Positions 35,586-44,821 of a DNA stretch of 64,000 bases are shown here, one piece after another. The stretch is taken from NCBI RefSeq assembly GCF_002019595.1, contig NZ_KV917369.1:5252326-5316325 (forward strand), read 5' to 3'. This DNA comes from Priestia abyssalis (GTDB taxonomy: Bacteria > Bacillota > Bacilli > Bacillales > Bacillaceae_H). The notes under the pieces were generated by a model, which did no database searches, had not been told where the DNA came from, and saw only the letters and a list, made by a program, of their open reading frames with translations. Every line of letters starts with the position of its first letter. The stretch's first letter is position 1. The translations under genes were made by a program, and so were the position numbers.

Positions 35586-35586
35586 C

Positions 35587-36060
35587 ATGATTGAAGAAAA
35601 CTTGGGAGTTCTATATGAAAAAATAGCACAAACGATAGTCGATACAATACCCGAAGAGTGGTTGAAAGTCTACTTATACGGTGAAATAGCCGACGATGTT
35701 AGAAAGTCATTCTTCTTCTATTGCCCAACAAAGGGAAGCCCAGTTTATAGCCATGATATTCCGGAGTTATTTAATATAGAAAGAGCTGAATATAAAAGAT
35801 TATGGCGGCAATTGTTAAATGATTTGCAAGAATTATGGCATGAATTCAAAAACAACGGACATGAGCCATGGACCAGCTTAACACTTATTTTTGATCATTC
35901 AGGAGATTTTAAGATCGAATATAACTATGAGGACTTATCTCAAGCAAATGACAATGAAAGACAGATTATTTGGGAACATAAGTACCTTGGACTTATACCA
36001 AAGGATGAAGATGATAAGAGATTCTTAGATGCATTCCTAAATCAACCAAAGATTAATTGA
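35587..36060 (+). CDS. yezG: YezG-family immunity protein
   Basis: This 157-residue acidic protein resembles YezG (Imm, DUF600), with YEKIAQTIVDTIPEEWLKVYLYGEI and an FKIEYNYEDL core. YezG binds and neutralises the YeeF nuclease in B. subtilis. The ATG is one base after the toxin stop, so the two are translationally coupled, the usual toxin-immunity arrangement. A terminator follows. Confidence 0.85.
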   Translation: MIEENLGVLYEKIAQTIVDTIPEEWLKVYLYGEIADDVRKSFFFYCPTKGSPVYSHDIPELFNIERAEYKRLWRQLLNDLQELWHEFKNNGHEPWTSLTLIFDHSGDFKIEYNYEDLSQANDNERQIIWEHKYLGLIPKDEDDKRFLDAFLNQPKIN

Positions 36061-36149
36061 AAAACAACTCAAATACTTCATTAATCTCCATTAACGAACT
36101 ATCAGATAATAACGTTAATATCCATAAAATATAAAGTAAATTTTATATC

Positions 36150-36190
36150 AACCTTGATTGGCTGCATGCCTTTCAAGGTTTTCTTTTTTA
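36150..36190 (+). terminator. terminator after the immunity gene
   Basis: AACCTTGA at 36150-36157 pairs with TCAAGGTT at 36173-36180, followed by TTCTTTTTT. Confidence 0.8.
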
Positions 36191-36294
36191 GTGGGGGTCA
36201 GTGAATTAGAAAGAAGAGGATTTTCAATTGAAAAAGCTATAAGCTATGTCTTCCCCTCTTTACTGATAAGGCGAAAGAAAGTTATAATAGATAA

Positions 36295-36308
36295 AGAACA
36301 AATGTTCC
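36295..36308. promoter_or_regulatory. LexA (SOS) box-like site
   Basis: AGAACAAATGTTCC matches the Bacillus LexA/DinR box CGAACRNRYGTTYC at 13 of 14 positions and lies just after a TATAAT (36283-36288), where LexA would block transcription of the downstream endonuclease gene. Confidence 0.6.
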
Positions 36309-36335
36309 TATTTGTTAAATGAGGAGTGATAGAGC

Positions 36336-37316
36336 ATGATAGAATCTATTAAAAGGATAAGAACATTACTGCCTCACACAGCATTAAGCATGCTAACAGG
36401 TAAACTACTTGGTGACGGAAGTGTTTCCATTGAAAAGAGTCGAAAACCCCGCTTCCGTTTTTCTCATACTATTTATGATAAAGGCTGGTGCTTCCATTGC
36501 TATGAACAGTTGAAATCACAGTTACCTCTGGCTGAACCTAAATATCAAAAATCGCCTGATGATCGAGTTAAACGGGGATATACAGAAAAATTTTATGTTC
36601 AGTCATACGTATGTGAGAAATCCTCTTTACTGAAAGACATATGGTATCCCAAAGGTAAAAAGACACTTCCTCTCACCATGATAAAGGATTATTTAAACCC
36701 CCTATGCCTAGCCTGGTGGTACCAAGATGACGGACATTTGAAGATCGAAAACGGAAAACTGAGAAAAGTCATTTTATCTACTGATTCATTTACCGAAAAA
36801 GAAAACTTCTATTTACAACATCTACTAGAGCAAAAATTTCATTTAACCTTTTTAGTAGACAAACAAAATCGTCTCGTCCTCTATGACCAACCACAAATTT
36901 ATTACTTCTTAAGCATCGTCAAACCTTTTATCCATCAAAGTATGAATCGTAAAATAAACATTCCAATCCAAGAAGCAGCTTTTCCTTCATACAAAAGAAC
37001 AACCGTTTATTTACCTAGCTTCATTGAGCTGGATAAGCCAACCAATGATATATACAACGCTCTAGAGGCCTTGCCTAACCTTTATAGCTTCGTATCGAAT
37101 AATACTTCCTATCACCAATTATTTCAAAAACTATTTCCCTCCCTCTCATTAGAAAAGGATAAACTAAAGAGTTATCAAATTCGTTTAAAAGAAGAGCAAT
37201 TGATTGGGCTGCAGAAGTGCCAGCACATCACAGGTCTGCGTACAAGTCAATTGATCCATTTGTGCTTTATTATCAACGGGAATGAAAACTACATAACAGA
37301 ATTAAGCCATTTATAG
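36336..37316 (+). CDS. freestanding LAGLIDADG endonuclease
   Basis: This 326-residue protein has two motifs: SMLTGKLLGDGSV (about 18-30, Asp27) and PLCLAWWYQDDGHL (122-135, Asp131/132), the arrangement of a two-repeat LAGLIDADG enzyme that acts as a monomer. An about 100-residue helical extension follows. It is not inside an intron or intein, since no interrupted host gene is seen. GAGGAGTGATAG precedes the ATG. It may be a mobile gene or a domesticated nuclease. Confidence 0.85.
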   Translation: MIESIKRIRTLLPHTALSMLTGKLLGDGSVSIEKSRKPRFRFSHTIYDKGWCFHCYEQLKSQLPLAEPKYQKSPDDRVKRGYTEKFYVQSYVCEKSSLLKDIWYPKGKKTLPLTMIKDYLNPLCLAWWYQDDGHLKIENGKLRKVILSTDSFTEKENFYLQHLLEQKFHLTFLVDKQNRLVLYDQPQIYYFLSIVKPFIHQSMNRKINIPIQEAAFPSYKRTTVYLPSFIELDKPTNDIYNALEALPNLYSFVSNNTSYHQLFQKLFPSLSLEKDKLKSYQIRLKEEQLIGLQKCQHITGLRTSQLIHLCFIINGNENYITELSHL

Positions 37317-38005
37317 TCAAAACCACCCGTGATAACGGGTGGTTTGCTCTACGGCTGGAAGCCTTTGTTACTGACCAAACCCTAAAGGGCTACTGAATGG
37401 TTCGCCAGTTGTACTACTTCTACTGGCCAGACCTCAAAGGCCTCCTCCTTACTTTCGTTTCTTTTTCTTTACCTCTTCACCTGTAAATGGATCGATGTAT
37501 TCCATCATACTTAATTGTTCTGCGACTATATCATCTTGTATTTGATTGCGTATATATTCTTCTATGACCTTCTTATTTCTTCCAACGGTATCCACATAAT
37601 ATCCTGTACACCAAAATTTTCGGTTCCCGTATCTATATTTTAAATTTGCGTGACGATCAAAGATCATTAAACTGCTTTTTCCTTTTAAGTATCCTACAAA
37701 TGAAGAGACACTGATCTTAGGCGGAATACTTACCAACATATATATGTACGTGGTCTTTACACGCTGTTGCTTCGATAATCTCCACACCTTTTCTTTCGCA
37801 CAAGGTACGTAGTATTTCTCCAATGTCTTTTTTAATTTTCCCATAAATCACTTGTCTTCTATACTTCGGTGCAAATACGATATGATACTTACAATTCCAA
37901 GTTGTATGTGCTAAACTATTAGTGTCTTTTTTAGACATAAAAACTCCTCCGTATGCTGATATTTTGGTTGGCGAACCAAAAATATTTTAGCACCACAGGG
38001 GAGTT
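37317..38005 (-). mobile_element. IS200/IS605-family element, IS200 group (approximate ends)
   Basis: A single tnpA on the minus strand is flanked by subterminal hairpins typical of the family: CCACCCGT/ACGGGTGG at 37324-37343 and a TATTTTTGGTTCGCC hairpin at about 37960-37987. No terminal inverted repeats are expected. Exact ends were not determined. Confidence 0.65.
37449..37938 (-). pseudogene. tnpA: IS200-type TnpA transposase, frameshifted
   Basis: The first frame (from the ATG at 37938) gives an HUH N-terminal half, MSKKDTNSLAHTTWNCKYHI to His63/His65 in KDHVHI. It runs out of register at an ATATAT run (about 37739-37745), and the rest (MLVSIPPKISVSSFVGYLKG to the C-terminus, with the catalytic Tyr in GYYVDTVGRN) is in another frame ending at 37449. 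Removing four bases (two AT units) restores KDHVHMLVS. The element is therefore probably immobile unless helped in trans. Confidence 0.85.
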
Positions 38006-38034
38006 TTTTTAATACCATGCTGTAAGCTTTTTAG

Positions 38035-38108
38035 AATCCTAGGCCTAGCCTAGGGTTTTCTTTTCGATAACAAAAAGGAGATCGCCCCGATGGATGAGCT
38101 CCTTTTTA
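38035..38108. terminator. terminators between the island and fliT
   Basis: CCTAGGCCTAGCCTAGGG followed by TTTTCTTTT, then AAAAAGGAG (38072-38080) with CTCCTTTTT (38099-38107). The second serves fliT on the minus strand. Confidence 0.65.
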
Positions 38109-38255
38109 TCATTAAAGCAATTTAACTCCTGTAACTGATGGATCGTATCTTTCGCTTCTATACGCGTACACTTCTAGCCTTATTGAAAAATTCAAATAAC
38201 ACAACAGAACAGGTTGCTTTCATATTAAAATCCGCTACTAAATAACGGAGATTAC

Positions 38256-38606
38256 TTATTTCCGTTTATCATAGAAAGTCCCATCGAACGAAAGGTTTTC
38301 ATAAGGATTAGTATACTTATTTGTTTTTTGCTGTTTTTGTTTCAGTTTACGGATATCAATAGAAATTTCTTCTTTTTGCCCTTTCAACTGCTCATCAATC
38401 ACTTGATTCATTTGGACAATTTCTCGTCCTAATTTTTGTTCCTCAGGCGAAAAAGGAGGCTGAACCTGCGGGAGAAGCTTCTGACGCTTTTCAAGCAACT
38501 CTTCAATCTTTTCAATATAAAAATCACGTTCTTCACTGGAAGGAGAACTAAGAGCTAACTCGTATAACTCCTTAGTGATTCCATAAACTTGTTGAACAGC
38601 GCTCAC
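38256..38606 (-). CDS. fliT: flagellar chaperone FliT
   Basis: This 116-residue helical protein is read from the GTG at 38606, whose G overlaps the last base of the fliS stop (TAGTG); the frame is open for 20 more codons inside fliS. VQQVYGITKELYELALSSPSSEERDFYIEKIEELLEKR is the recognisable four-helix region. It chaperones FliD for export. It is last in flaG-fliD-fliS-fliT. Confidence 0.85.
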   Translation of the reverse strand: MSAVQQVYGITKELYELALSSPSSEERDFYIEKIEELLEKRQKLLPQVQPPFSPEEQKLGREIVQMNQVIDEQLKGQKEEISIDIRKLKQKQQKTNKYTNPYENLSFDGTFYDKRK

Positions 38607-39007
38607 TATGCCTGCCCGCCCTGCTGATGCGCTTTTTGACGAGTTAGCTGGATAACTTGCTTCCATGTGTCACGGAATTCTGTTACATAGCCTTCTACTT
38701 CATCTAAAATTGTTAAATCATTTTTGATGTTTACTTCTACGAGACGGCGATTAATGTAATCATACATGATCATCATGTTTTTAGAGACTTCAACATCCAT
38801 GTTTAAAGTTACCATCAACTCCCGGATGATGTTTTGAGCTCTTAATAAATTTTCATTCTTAACCTCTATGTTATTTTGCTCAATAGCTGCACGGGCCAAT
38901 TTCATAAACTTTAAACAACCGTTATATAACATTAAAGTTAACTCGCCGGGCGAGGCTGTATTGACTACATTTTGCTGATATGCTTGGTAAGGGTTATTTG
39001 TTACCAC
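38606..39007 (-). CDS. fliS: flagellin export chaperone FliS
   Basis: The 133-residue protein has the classic NPYQAYQQNVVNTASPGELTLMLYNGCLKF start and helical bundle. FliS binds flagellin in the cytoplasm and, with FliW and CsrA, sets flagellin homeostasis. It ends in an Arg/Gln-rich tail and is coupled to fliT. Confidence 0.95.
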   Translation of the reverse strand: MVTNNPYQAYQQNVVNTASPGELTLMLYNGCLKFMKLARAAIEQNNIEVKNENLLRAQNIIRELMVTLNMDVEVSKNMMIMYDYINRRLVEVNIKNDLTILDEVEGYVTEFRDTWKQVIQLTRQKAHQQGGQA

Positions 39008-39025
39008 TATATTTCACTCCTCTTT

Positions 39026-40534
39026 TTACACTCCACCGCTGAATTGCTGCATAAGATATGAGCTCTGTGTATTGGCTTGCTGAACAGCTTTCTCCATTGC
39101 AGTAAATTGTCTCCAATAACGATCCTCTATTTTGGTGAGACGGTCTTCATAGCGATCCATGCTCTTAGCGATATCACTTAAATTTCTTCCTAAAGAAAAC
39201 TGTTGATTTGTCCATGATGAGTTTCCGGCTCGCTCTTCTACTTTTCCAATTGTATTTTTTATGGTATCACGAAGACGGCGTGCAATGCCTTTAGATTCAG
39301 AAGTAGTTCCATTATGATTAAACAACTCATAAACGGCGGTCGGATTCTCTTGAATTTTCTCCCGCAGCTTCGTTTCATCAATCACCAATTTCCCTCTGTC
39401 CAAATAGTTAGAGCTAGTGGTGATCCCGATTTCCGCCAGTTGGGAGAAGCCTGCCGTAATGGCGGTTCCATCTTTTAAACCAGCATATAAATCGGAACGC
39501 ATTTGACTCAAACCACCGGAAAGAATGGAGTCATTGCGCAGCATACCGCTTTTCGCTTTTTCCTCCCATAAGTCAATTTCCTTCTCTTCCATTGCCTCCT
39601 TCTGTTCATCTGTCAAAGGGGCAAAATCCCGGTAACGCTCTTCTTTTAACTCACCATTAATTTTACTGATGACTTCATTATATTTATCAACAAACTTTTT
39701 AATCATATCAAATATTCCATCTACATCTGTTGATGTTGAGATAGAGATGGCTTCACCGGTATTTGTTTTATTTTTTAACGTGTAATTAATCCCATTCAAC
39801 GTGAAGTTATTTGATTTTTGTTGCATTTGATAGCCATTGATTTTCACAACAGCATCTGTACCCCGATTCAGTGGATCGGTTGTTAACGTATCACCGTTAA
39901 ATTGAAAACCAAGGTTTGTCATAAACGTCTTCGTTCCTGAATCGGTGATGTTTATATATCCACCTGCACCCGTTTTGTTGTTCGAAAATACAATTGTATC
40001 TTTATATTCCTTTGATACCTCATCATAAATCTTTTGATTCATTGCCGTAACCCCAAGATTGGAACCATTAATCTTAGCCACAAAATCATCTACCGTATCG
40101 GTTGGTGCTAAAGAAATGTTGACGGTTCGCTCCGCCGTTCCGTCAGGATCCTTCACAACAAACGACAATGAGCCTGATGCGGGTGGTGCAAATGCAACAG
40201 CCCCTGTCGTTTTCCATGTTGCAGACTTTGCCAAATCTATAACCTCAACCGTTGATGTTGTGTTAGCAGAAGCATTTAAAGCTGTCGCCGTTACCTTGGA
40301 ATTATCCGAACTCGTTAACGTCTTTTTTAGAAAGGCAGATTGCTTGAAGACTCCGTCGAAAATAACGGTATCCAACTCAGCTAAAGCTTTGTTCATGTTT
40401 CGGTAATCGTCTCGCTGCCACTCAAGCAATTGCTTTTTTTGAATAAGTTTATCCAAGGGTATTCTCTCTGCCTTCATTAGATCAGAAATAATTTGATTCG
40501 TATCCATACCGCTTGCTAAACCGCCGATACGCAT
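39026..40534 (-). CDS. fliD: flagellar filament cap FliD
   Basis: The 502-residue protein begins MRIGGLASGMDTNQIISDLM, the FliD/HAP2 N-terminal signature, and has the C-terminal coiled D0 region with RYWRQFTAMEKAVQQANTQSSYL. It forms the pentameric cap that places flagellin subunits. 15 bp separate it from flaG. Confidence 0.96.
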   Translation of the reverse strand: MRIGGLASGMDTNQIISDLMKAERIPLDKLIQKKQLLEWQRDDYRNMNKALAELDTVIFDGVFKQSAFLKKTLTSSDNSKVTATALNASANTTSTVEVIDLAKSATWKTTGAVAFAPPASGSLSFVVKDPDGTAERTVNISLAPTDTVDDFVAKINGSNLGVTAMNQKIYDEVSKEYKDTIVFSNNKTGAGGYINITDSGTKTFMTNLGFQFNGDTLTTDPLNRGTDAVVKINGYQMQQKSNNFTLNGINYTLKNKTNTGEAISISTSTDVDGIFDMIKKFVDKYNEVISKINGELKEERYRDFAPLTDEQKEAMEEKEIDLWEEKAKSGMLRNDSILSGGLSQMRSDLYAGLKDGTAITAGFSQLAEIGITTSSNYLDRGKLVIDETKLREKIQENPTAVYELFNHNGTTSESKGIARRLRDTIKNTIGKVEERAGNSSWTNQQFSLGRNLSDIAKSMDRYEDRLTKIEDRYWRQFTAMEKAVQQANTQSSYLMQQFSGGV

Positions 40535-40549
40535 ATTACTTCACCGTCC

Positions 40550-40888
40550 TTATATTTTTTGATCGAACATAACTCCTAAAAATTCAGTCATAGCCGTATA
40601 TATATCCAGCATCTTTTTCGATGGAATCTCTCGAATGATTTCTTTCGTATTTTCATCAATCACTTCTACATAATATTGTTCCGATTCTTCATGAAGCTCA
40701 AATTGAATAGATATATGTGTCGGCTGGACGAAATCATTCAAACTTTTCACTATTTCTTCTAATTGTTTTTTATTTAAATCTTTTTGCTCAAGGCTTCTCT
40801 CCTCGGCCCCTTTGTTTTCTTGCTGTTGGATTTTCGTAGTTTCTAAGTTATAAAAAGCCGATGTCGAGGAAGAAAGGCGTTCAATCAT
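40550..40888 (-). CDS. flaG: FlaG-family protein
   Basis: This 112-residue protein starts at the ATG at 40888 behind GGAGGA. The FlaG domain occupies the C-terminal 70 residues (THISIQFELHEESEQYYVEVIDENTKEIIREIPSKKMLDI). It is thought to affect filament length. First gene of the fliD operon, directly behind a perfect SigD promoter. Confidence 0.92.
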   Translation of the reverse strand: MIERLSSSTSAFYNLETTKIQQQENKGAEERSLEQKDLNKKQLEEIVKSLNDFVQPTHISIQFELHEESEQYYVEVIDENTKEIIREIPSKKMLDIYTAMTEFLGVMFDQKI

Positions 40889-40925
40889 AAATCGTCCTCC
40901 TGCACTGACCACTCGTTTATTTTTG

Positions 40926-40952
40926 TTATCGGCAAAAATACGTTGAATTTTA
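40926..40952 (-). promoter_or_regulatory. SigD promoter of flaG-fliD-fliS-fliT
   Basis: On the minus strand TAAA, 15 bases, GCCGATAA, an exact match to the SigD consensus, 38 bp before flaG. Confidence 0.9.
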
Positions 40953-41012
40953 TAGGACGAACGGCTGAAATATAACTAGGAAAATAAATATCAGATAGAG
41001 AACATACATAGA

Positions 41013-41047
41013 TAAAAAATGACTGCCGACAATCATGCCAGCAGCCA
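41013..41047 (-). terminator. terminator after the surface protein gene
   Basis: TGGCTGC and GCAGTCA pair (one G-U) on the minus strand, followed by a T-run. Confidence 0.65.
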
Positions 41048-41069
41048 TTAAGATTTCTTACTATATACC

Positions 41070-44000
41070 CTACTTTACGATAACAGTTGTATAACCAACA
41101 ACAAGCTGGCCATTCACCATTCCGCGAAATTCTACTTTCACTTCTCCCGGCTTCCAGTCAAAATCCTCACGGTTAAATTTGAACTGCCCTTTTTTAGCCA
41201 TTTGCTCGGATCCGTTGCTCTTTGAAATAGCAGAAACACCATTTAAAGTTACACTTGAAAGATCAAAGCTAGTATCAAATCCTTTAGGCAAATTAACTTT
41301 AACAGTGAAGACACCTTTGTTGTCTTTGATAACCTTAGGTAAAATCTCCAAGTTACCAGGAATATAAACGGTAACGGTCTTTTCTAGAGTGGTTGTCCAC
41401 CCCGCTTCATCCGTTACAACTAATTTCACATCATAATGCCCCGGCTGATCAAGAGAAAATGCCGCCCCTTTAGCAACTTCTTCACCATTGATTGTCAGCG
41501 TTTCAACCACAATTCTGGATAAATCATCTTTAGCATCATAAGAAACGATTAACTTTGAGTCCAACTCATATTCATCCACCAAATCCCATGAAATAGCCGG
41601 AGCCGTTTTATCGATTTTCACTTCGACTGTTTTTGCTTCTTCTACATTCCCTGCGTTATCTACGCTGTAGAAGCTCACTTTATTGATGCCTTCTTCCTTA
41701 ACTGTAAACACCGTTCCTTCTACAAACTCCGAACTGTTTACAGAATAGAAGGTTTTTGCCACACCGCTTAAATCATCTGTGGTCGTTAATTCCACATTCA
41801 CTTCTCCTTGATACCACTTATCAGAAACATTCGATGCTGTCTCTGGACCATTGACATCTACTTTCACTTCAACTGTTTTTGCTTCTTCTACATTTCCTGC
41901 ATAATCTATGCTGTAGAAACTTACCTTATTAATGCCTTCTTCCTTAACCGTAAACGCTGTTACTTCCACAAACTCTGAGCCGTTGACAGAATAGAAGGTT
42001 TGCGCTACACCGCTTAGGTTATCTGTAGCCGTTAATTCTACCGTTACTTCTCCTTGATACCACTTGTCAGAAACATTCGATACCGTTTCTGGAGTGGTAT
42101 TATCGATTTTCACTTCGACTGTTTTTGCTTCTTCCACATTTCCTGCTTTGTCTACACTGTAGAAACTTACCTTATTGATGCCTTCTTTCTTAACCGTAAA
42201 TGTTGTCCCTTCTGCGAACTGCGAACCATTTACAGAATAGAGCGTTTGAGCCACACCACTTAGGTCATCTATGGCCCTTAATTCTACAGCCACTTCTCCT
42301 TGATACCACTTATCAGAAACATTCGATACTGTCTCTGGTACTGTGTTATCTATTTTCACTTCGACCGTTTTTGCTTCTTCCACATTCCCTGCTTTGTCTA
42401 CACTATAGAAACTTACCTTATTGATGCCTTTTTCCTTAACCATAAACGTCGTTCCTTCTGCGAACTCTGAACCGTTTACAGAATAGAACGTTTGAGCTAC
42501 ACCGCTTAGGTTATCTGTGGCTGTTAATTCTGCTGTTACTTCTCCTTTATGCCATTCAGTAGAGAGATTAGATGTAGTTACAGGGGGCTCTATATCAAAC
42601 TGTTCAGCCTCGACATTTACCGTACCGTACTTTTCACCTTCTTCGCCTGACGAAGTAACAGGAACTACGCGAAACTCATAATCACCAGCTTCCAGATTTT
42701 CAACGGTAATGCTTGTTTCCCTTGTGTTTTCCACTAACACTAATTCACCGTTGACAACTTTATAAACATTATAAGATTCTGCATTCGTCACTGGTTCCCA
42801 GCTTACTGTCACATCATCTCCTTCAACGACAGGTTCTTTGACGACTGGAGCCTCTAATGGAGAGGTAAATTTTTCTGCCTCCACCGTAACCGTAGTATAT
42901 TCTGCTCCTTCTACTCCTGAATCTGATACAGGAACGATGCGGAACTCATGATCACCGGCTTCAAGATCTTTGATGATACTGCTTGTTCCAGTTACATTTC
43001 CCACTAAAACCAGCTCTCCATCTACCACCTCGTAGACATTATAAGACTCTGCGCCAGAAACGGTACTCCAAGTTAGAGTCAAATCATCACCTTCAACTGA
43101 AGGAACAGCCGAAGATGGGGCTTCCAGTTCCGGTTTAACGTCCGTAATCACCTTCTTGGAATAAGGGGATTCTCCGAAACGGTTACTTACAGCTGCAACC
43201 ACAAATTCATGTACCCCGTCTGTTAAGTTAACTACATAATAAGAGTTTGTGTTAACGGTATTTAAAAACACAAATTCTCCGTTTAGAATTTTATAAATAT
43301 TGTATGAGTTTGCATAATCAACCTCATTCCAACTAAGAGCAACATTATTACGATTATTTAGTTGTAACTGAACGACAGGTATCTGAACCTCTGGGTATAT
43401 AATGGATACTACCGTTTGTGTTTTATCACTTGATTCACCAAAACGATTACTGACAGTCGAAACTTCATACACGTAATCCCCTTCGGCCAGTTTTGGAAAG
43501 TACTGACTTGTTTCCTTTGTTGTATTAATCAGTTTCTTCTCATTGCCACTTACTTGATATACATTGTAACTCGTTGCATATTCTGCTGCCTGCCAACTTA
43601 ATGTTAAATCATTACCATTACGGATAGTTGACTTTAAGCCGGTAGGGGCTTGGATTTTGGGGTGAATGATTGAAACTGTAATTTGGCTTGAATTTGTTGA
43701 TTCGCCAAAACGATTACTAACTGTTGAGATTTCATATATGTAGTTTCCTTCGGCTAATCTTGGAAAATACTGACTTGTTTCTGTTGTTGTACCAACAAGT
43801 TTTTTCTCATTGCCACTCACCTGATATACATTATAACTCGTTGCATATTCTGCTACCTGCCAACTTAATGTTAAATCATTGCCATTGCGAATAGTTGACT
43901 TTAAGCCGGTAGGGGCTTGAATTTCTGGATAAACAATTGAGACTGTGATTTGGCTGGTACTTGTTGATTCACCAAAACGATTACTAACTGTTGACACTTC

Positions 44001-44819
44001 ATAAACATAATTTCCTTCAGCTACTCTTGGGAAGTATTGACTTAAGTTTGTCGTTGTGGCAATTAGTTTTCTCTCATTTCCAATTATTTGGTATACATTG
44101 TAGCTTGTCGCATATTCTAATGCCTGCCAACTTAATGTTAAATCATTACCATTACGGATAGTGGATGTTAAACCAGGAGGTGCTTGGATTTTAGGGTAAA
44201 TAATTGAAACTGTAACTTGGTTCGTATTTGTTGATTCGCCAAAACGACTACTAACTGTTGAAACTTCATACACGTAGTTTCCTTCGGCTACCCTTGGAAA
44301 GTACTGACTTGTATTTGTTGTTGTACTAATTAGCTTTTTCTCATTGTTATTCACTATATATATATTGTAACTTGTTGCATATTCTGCTGCCTGCCAACTT
44401 AATGTTAAATCATTGCCGTTACGAATAGTTGAGGTCAAACCCGAAGGCGCTTGAATTTCCGGATAAACTATTTCAACTTTCACAGAAGATGCCAATGCTG
44501 ATTCATTTGTCCCCTTTACCGCAGTTACTGCAAACGTATATGTTCCCTCTTTCATTCTCGGGTTATACCAGTAGCTATCACTTGTTTCAGCAAGCAATTC
44601 TTTTTGATCACCGTCTAATTTGTAGATACGATACTTGCTAGCTCCGTATATAGCATCCCATTTCAAGTTAACGTCGTTAAAATTATATTTGTTAACTGTT
44701 AGATTTGTGGGTGCCGAAATACTTTCCTCTGCAAAAACATTTATAACCGGAAAAATTAACTGAAATACCATTAGAATTGATAAGAAACATGCTAATTGAC
44801 CATATCTATTTTTACTCAT
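41070..44819 (-). CDS. large secreted FN3/Ig-like repeat protein under c-di-GMP riboswitch
   Basis: The 1249-residue protein starts at the ATG at 44819 behind AAAGGAGGAAACC. A signal peptide (LACFLSILMVFQLIFPVINVFA) is followed by about eight FN3-like domains of about 85 residues; the middle ones are near-identical (TSTIRNGNDLTLSWQ, ATSYNVYQVSGNEKKL). Then come four repeats of about 75 residues with WYQGEV-ELTATDNLSGVAQTF and KVSFYSVDKAGNVEEAKTVEV (OmpL47/Big_3-like) and a C-terminal Ig-like region. No LPXTG anchor or transmembrane tail is visible. It sits between flaG and hag, so it could be an adhesin or matrix or filament-associated protein, which is inference. Confidence 0.85.
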   Translation of the reverse strand: MSKNRYGQLACFLSILMVFQLIFPVINVFAEESISAPTNLTVNKYNFNDVNLKWDAIYGASKYRIYKLDGDQKELLAETSDSYWYNPRMKEGTYTFAVTAVKGTNESALASSVKVEIVYPEIQAPSGLTSTIRNGNDLTLSWQAAEYATSYNIYIVNNNEKKLISTTTNTSQYFPRVAEGNYVYEVSTVSSRFGESTNTNQVTVSIIYPKIQAPPGLTSTIRNGNDLTLSWQALEYATSYNVYQIIGNERKLIATTTNLSQYFPRVAEGNYVYEVSTVSNRFGESTSTSQITVSIVYPEIQAPTGLKSTIRNGNDLTLSWQVAEYATSYNVYQVSGNEKKLVGTTTETSQYFPRLAEGNYIYEISTVSNRFGESTNSSQITVSIIHPKIQAPTGLKSTIRNGNDLTLSWQAAEYATSYNVYQVSGNEKKLINTTKETSQYFPKLAEGDYVYEVSTVSNRFGESSDKTQTVVSIIYPEVQIPVVQLQLNNRNNVALSWNEVDYANSYNIYKILNGEFVFLNTVNTNSYYVVNLTDGVHEFVVAAVSNRFGESPYSKKVITDVKPELEAPSSAVPSVEGDDLTLTWSTVSGAESYNVYEVVDGELVLVGNVTGTSSIIKDLEAGDHEFRIVPVSDSGVEGAEYTTVTVEAEKFTSPLEAPVVKEPVVEGDDVTVSWEPVTNAESYNVYKVVNGELVLVENTRETSITVENLEAGDYEFRVVPVTSSGEEGEKYGTVNVEAEQFDIEPPVTTSNLSTEWHKGEVTAELTATDNLSGVAQTFYSVNGSEFAEGTTFMVKEKGINKVSFYSVDKAGNVEEAKTVEVKIDNTVPETVSNVSDKWYQGEVAVELRAIDDLSGVAQTLYSVNGSQFAEGTTFTVKKEGINKVSFYSVDKAGNVEEAKTVEVKIDNTTPETVSNVSDKWYQGEVTVELTATDNLSGVAQTFYSVNGSEFVEVTAFTVKEEGINKVSFYSIDYAGNVEEAKTVEVKVDVNGPETASNVSDKWYQGEVNVELTTTDDLSGVAKTFYSVNSSEFVEGTVFTVKEEGINKVSFYSVDNAGNVEEAKTVEVKIDKTAPAISWDLVDEYELDSKLIVSYDAKDDLSRIVVETLTINGEEVAKGAAFSLDQPGHYDVKLVVTDEAGWTTTLEKTVTVYIPGNLEILPKVIKDNKGVFTVKVNLPKGFDTSFDLSSVTLNGVSAISKSNGSEQMAKKGQFKFNREDFDWKPGEVKVEFRGMVNGQLVVGYTTVIVK

Positions 44820-44821
44820 GG

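Noticed and set aside
36336-37316. LAGLIDADG gene as part of a group I intron or intein
   Set aside because: No split host gene or intron core was seen on either side; it is flanked by a terminator-ended operon and an IS.
37317-37440. Possible CRISPR-like or tRNA-like structure after the LAGLIDADG gene
   Set aside because: The hairpins fit an IS200 end; there are no spaced repeats and no cloverleaf.
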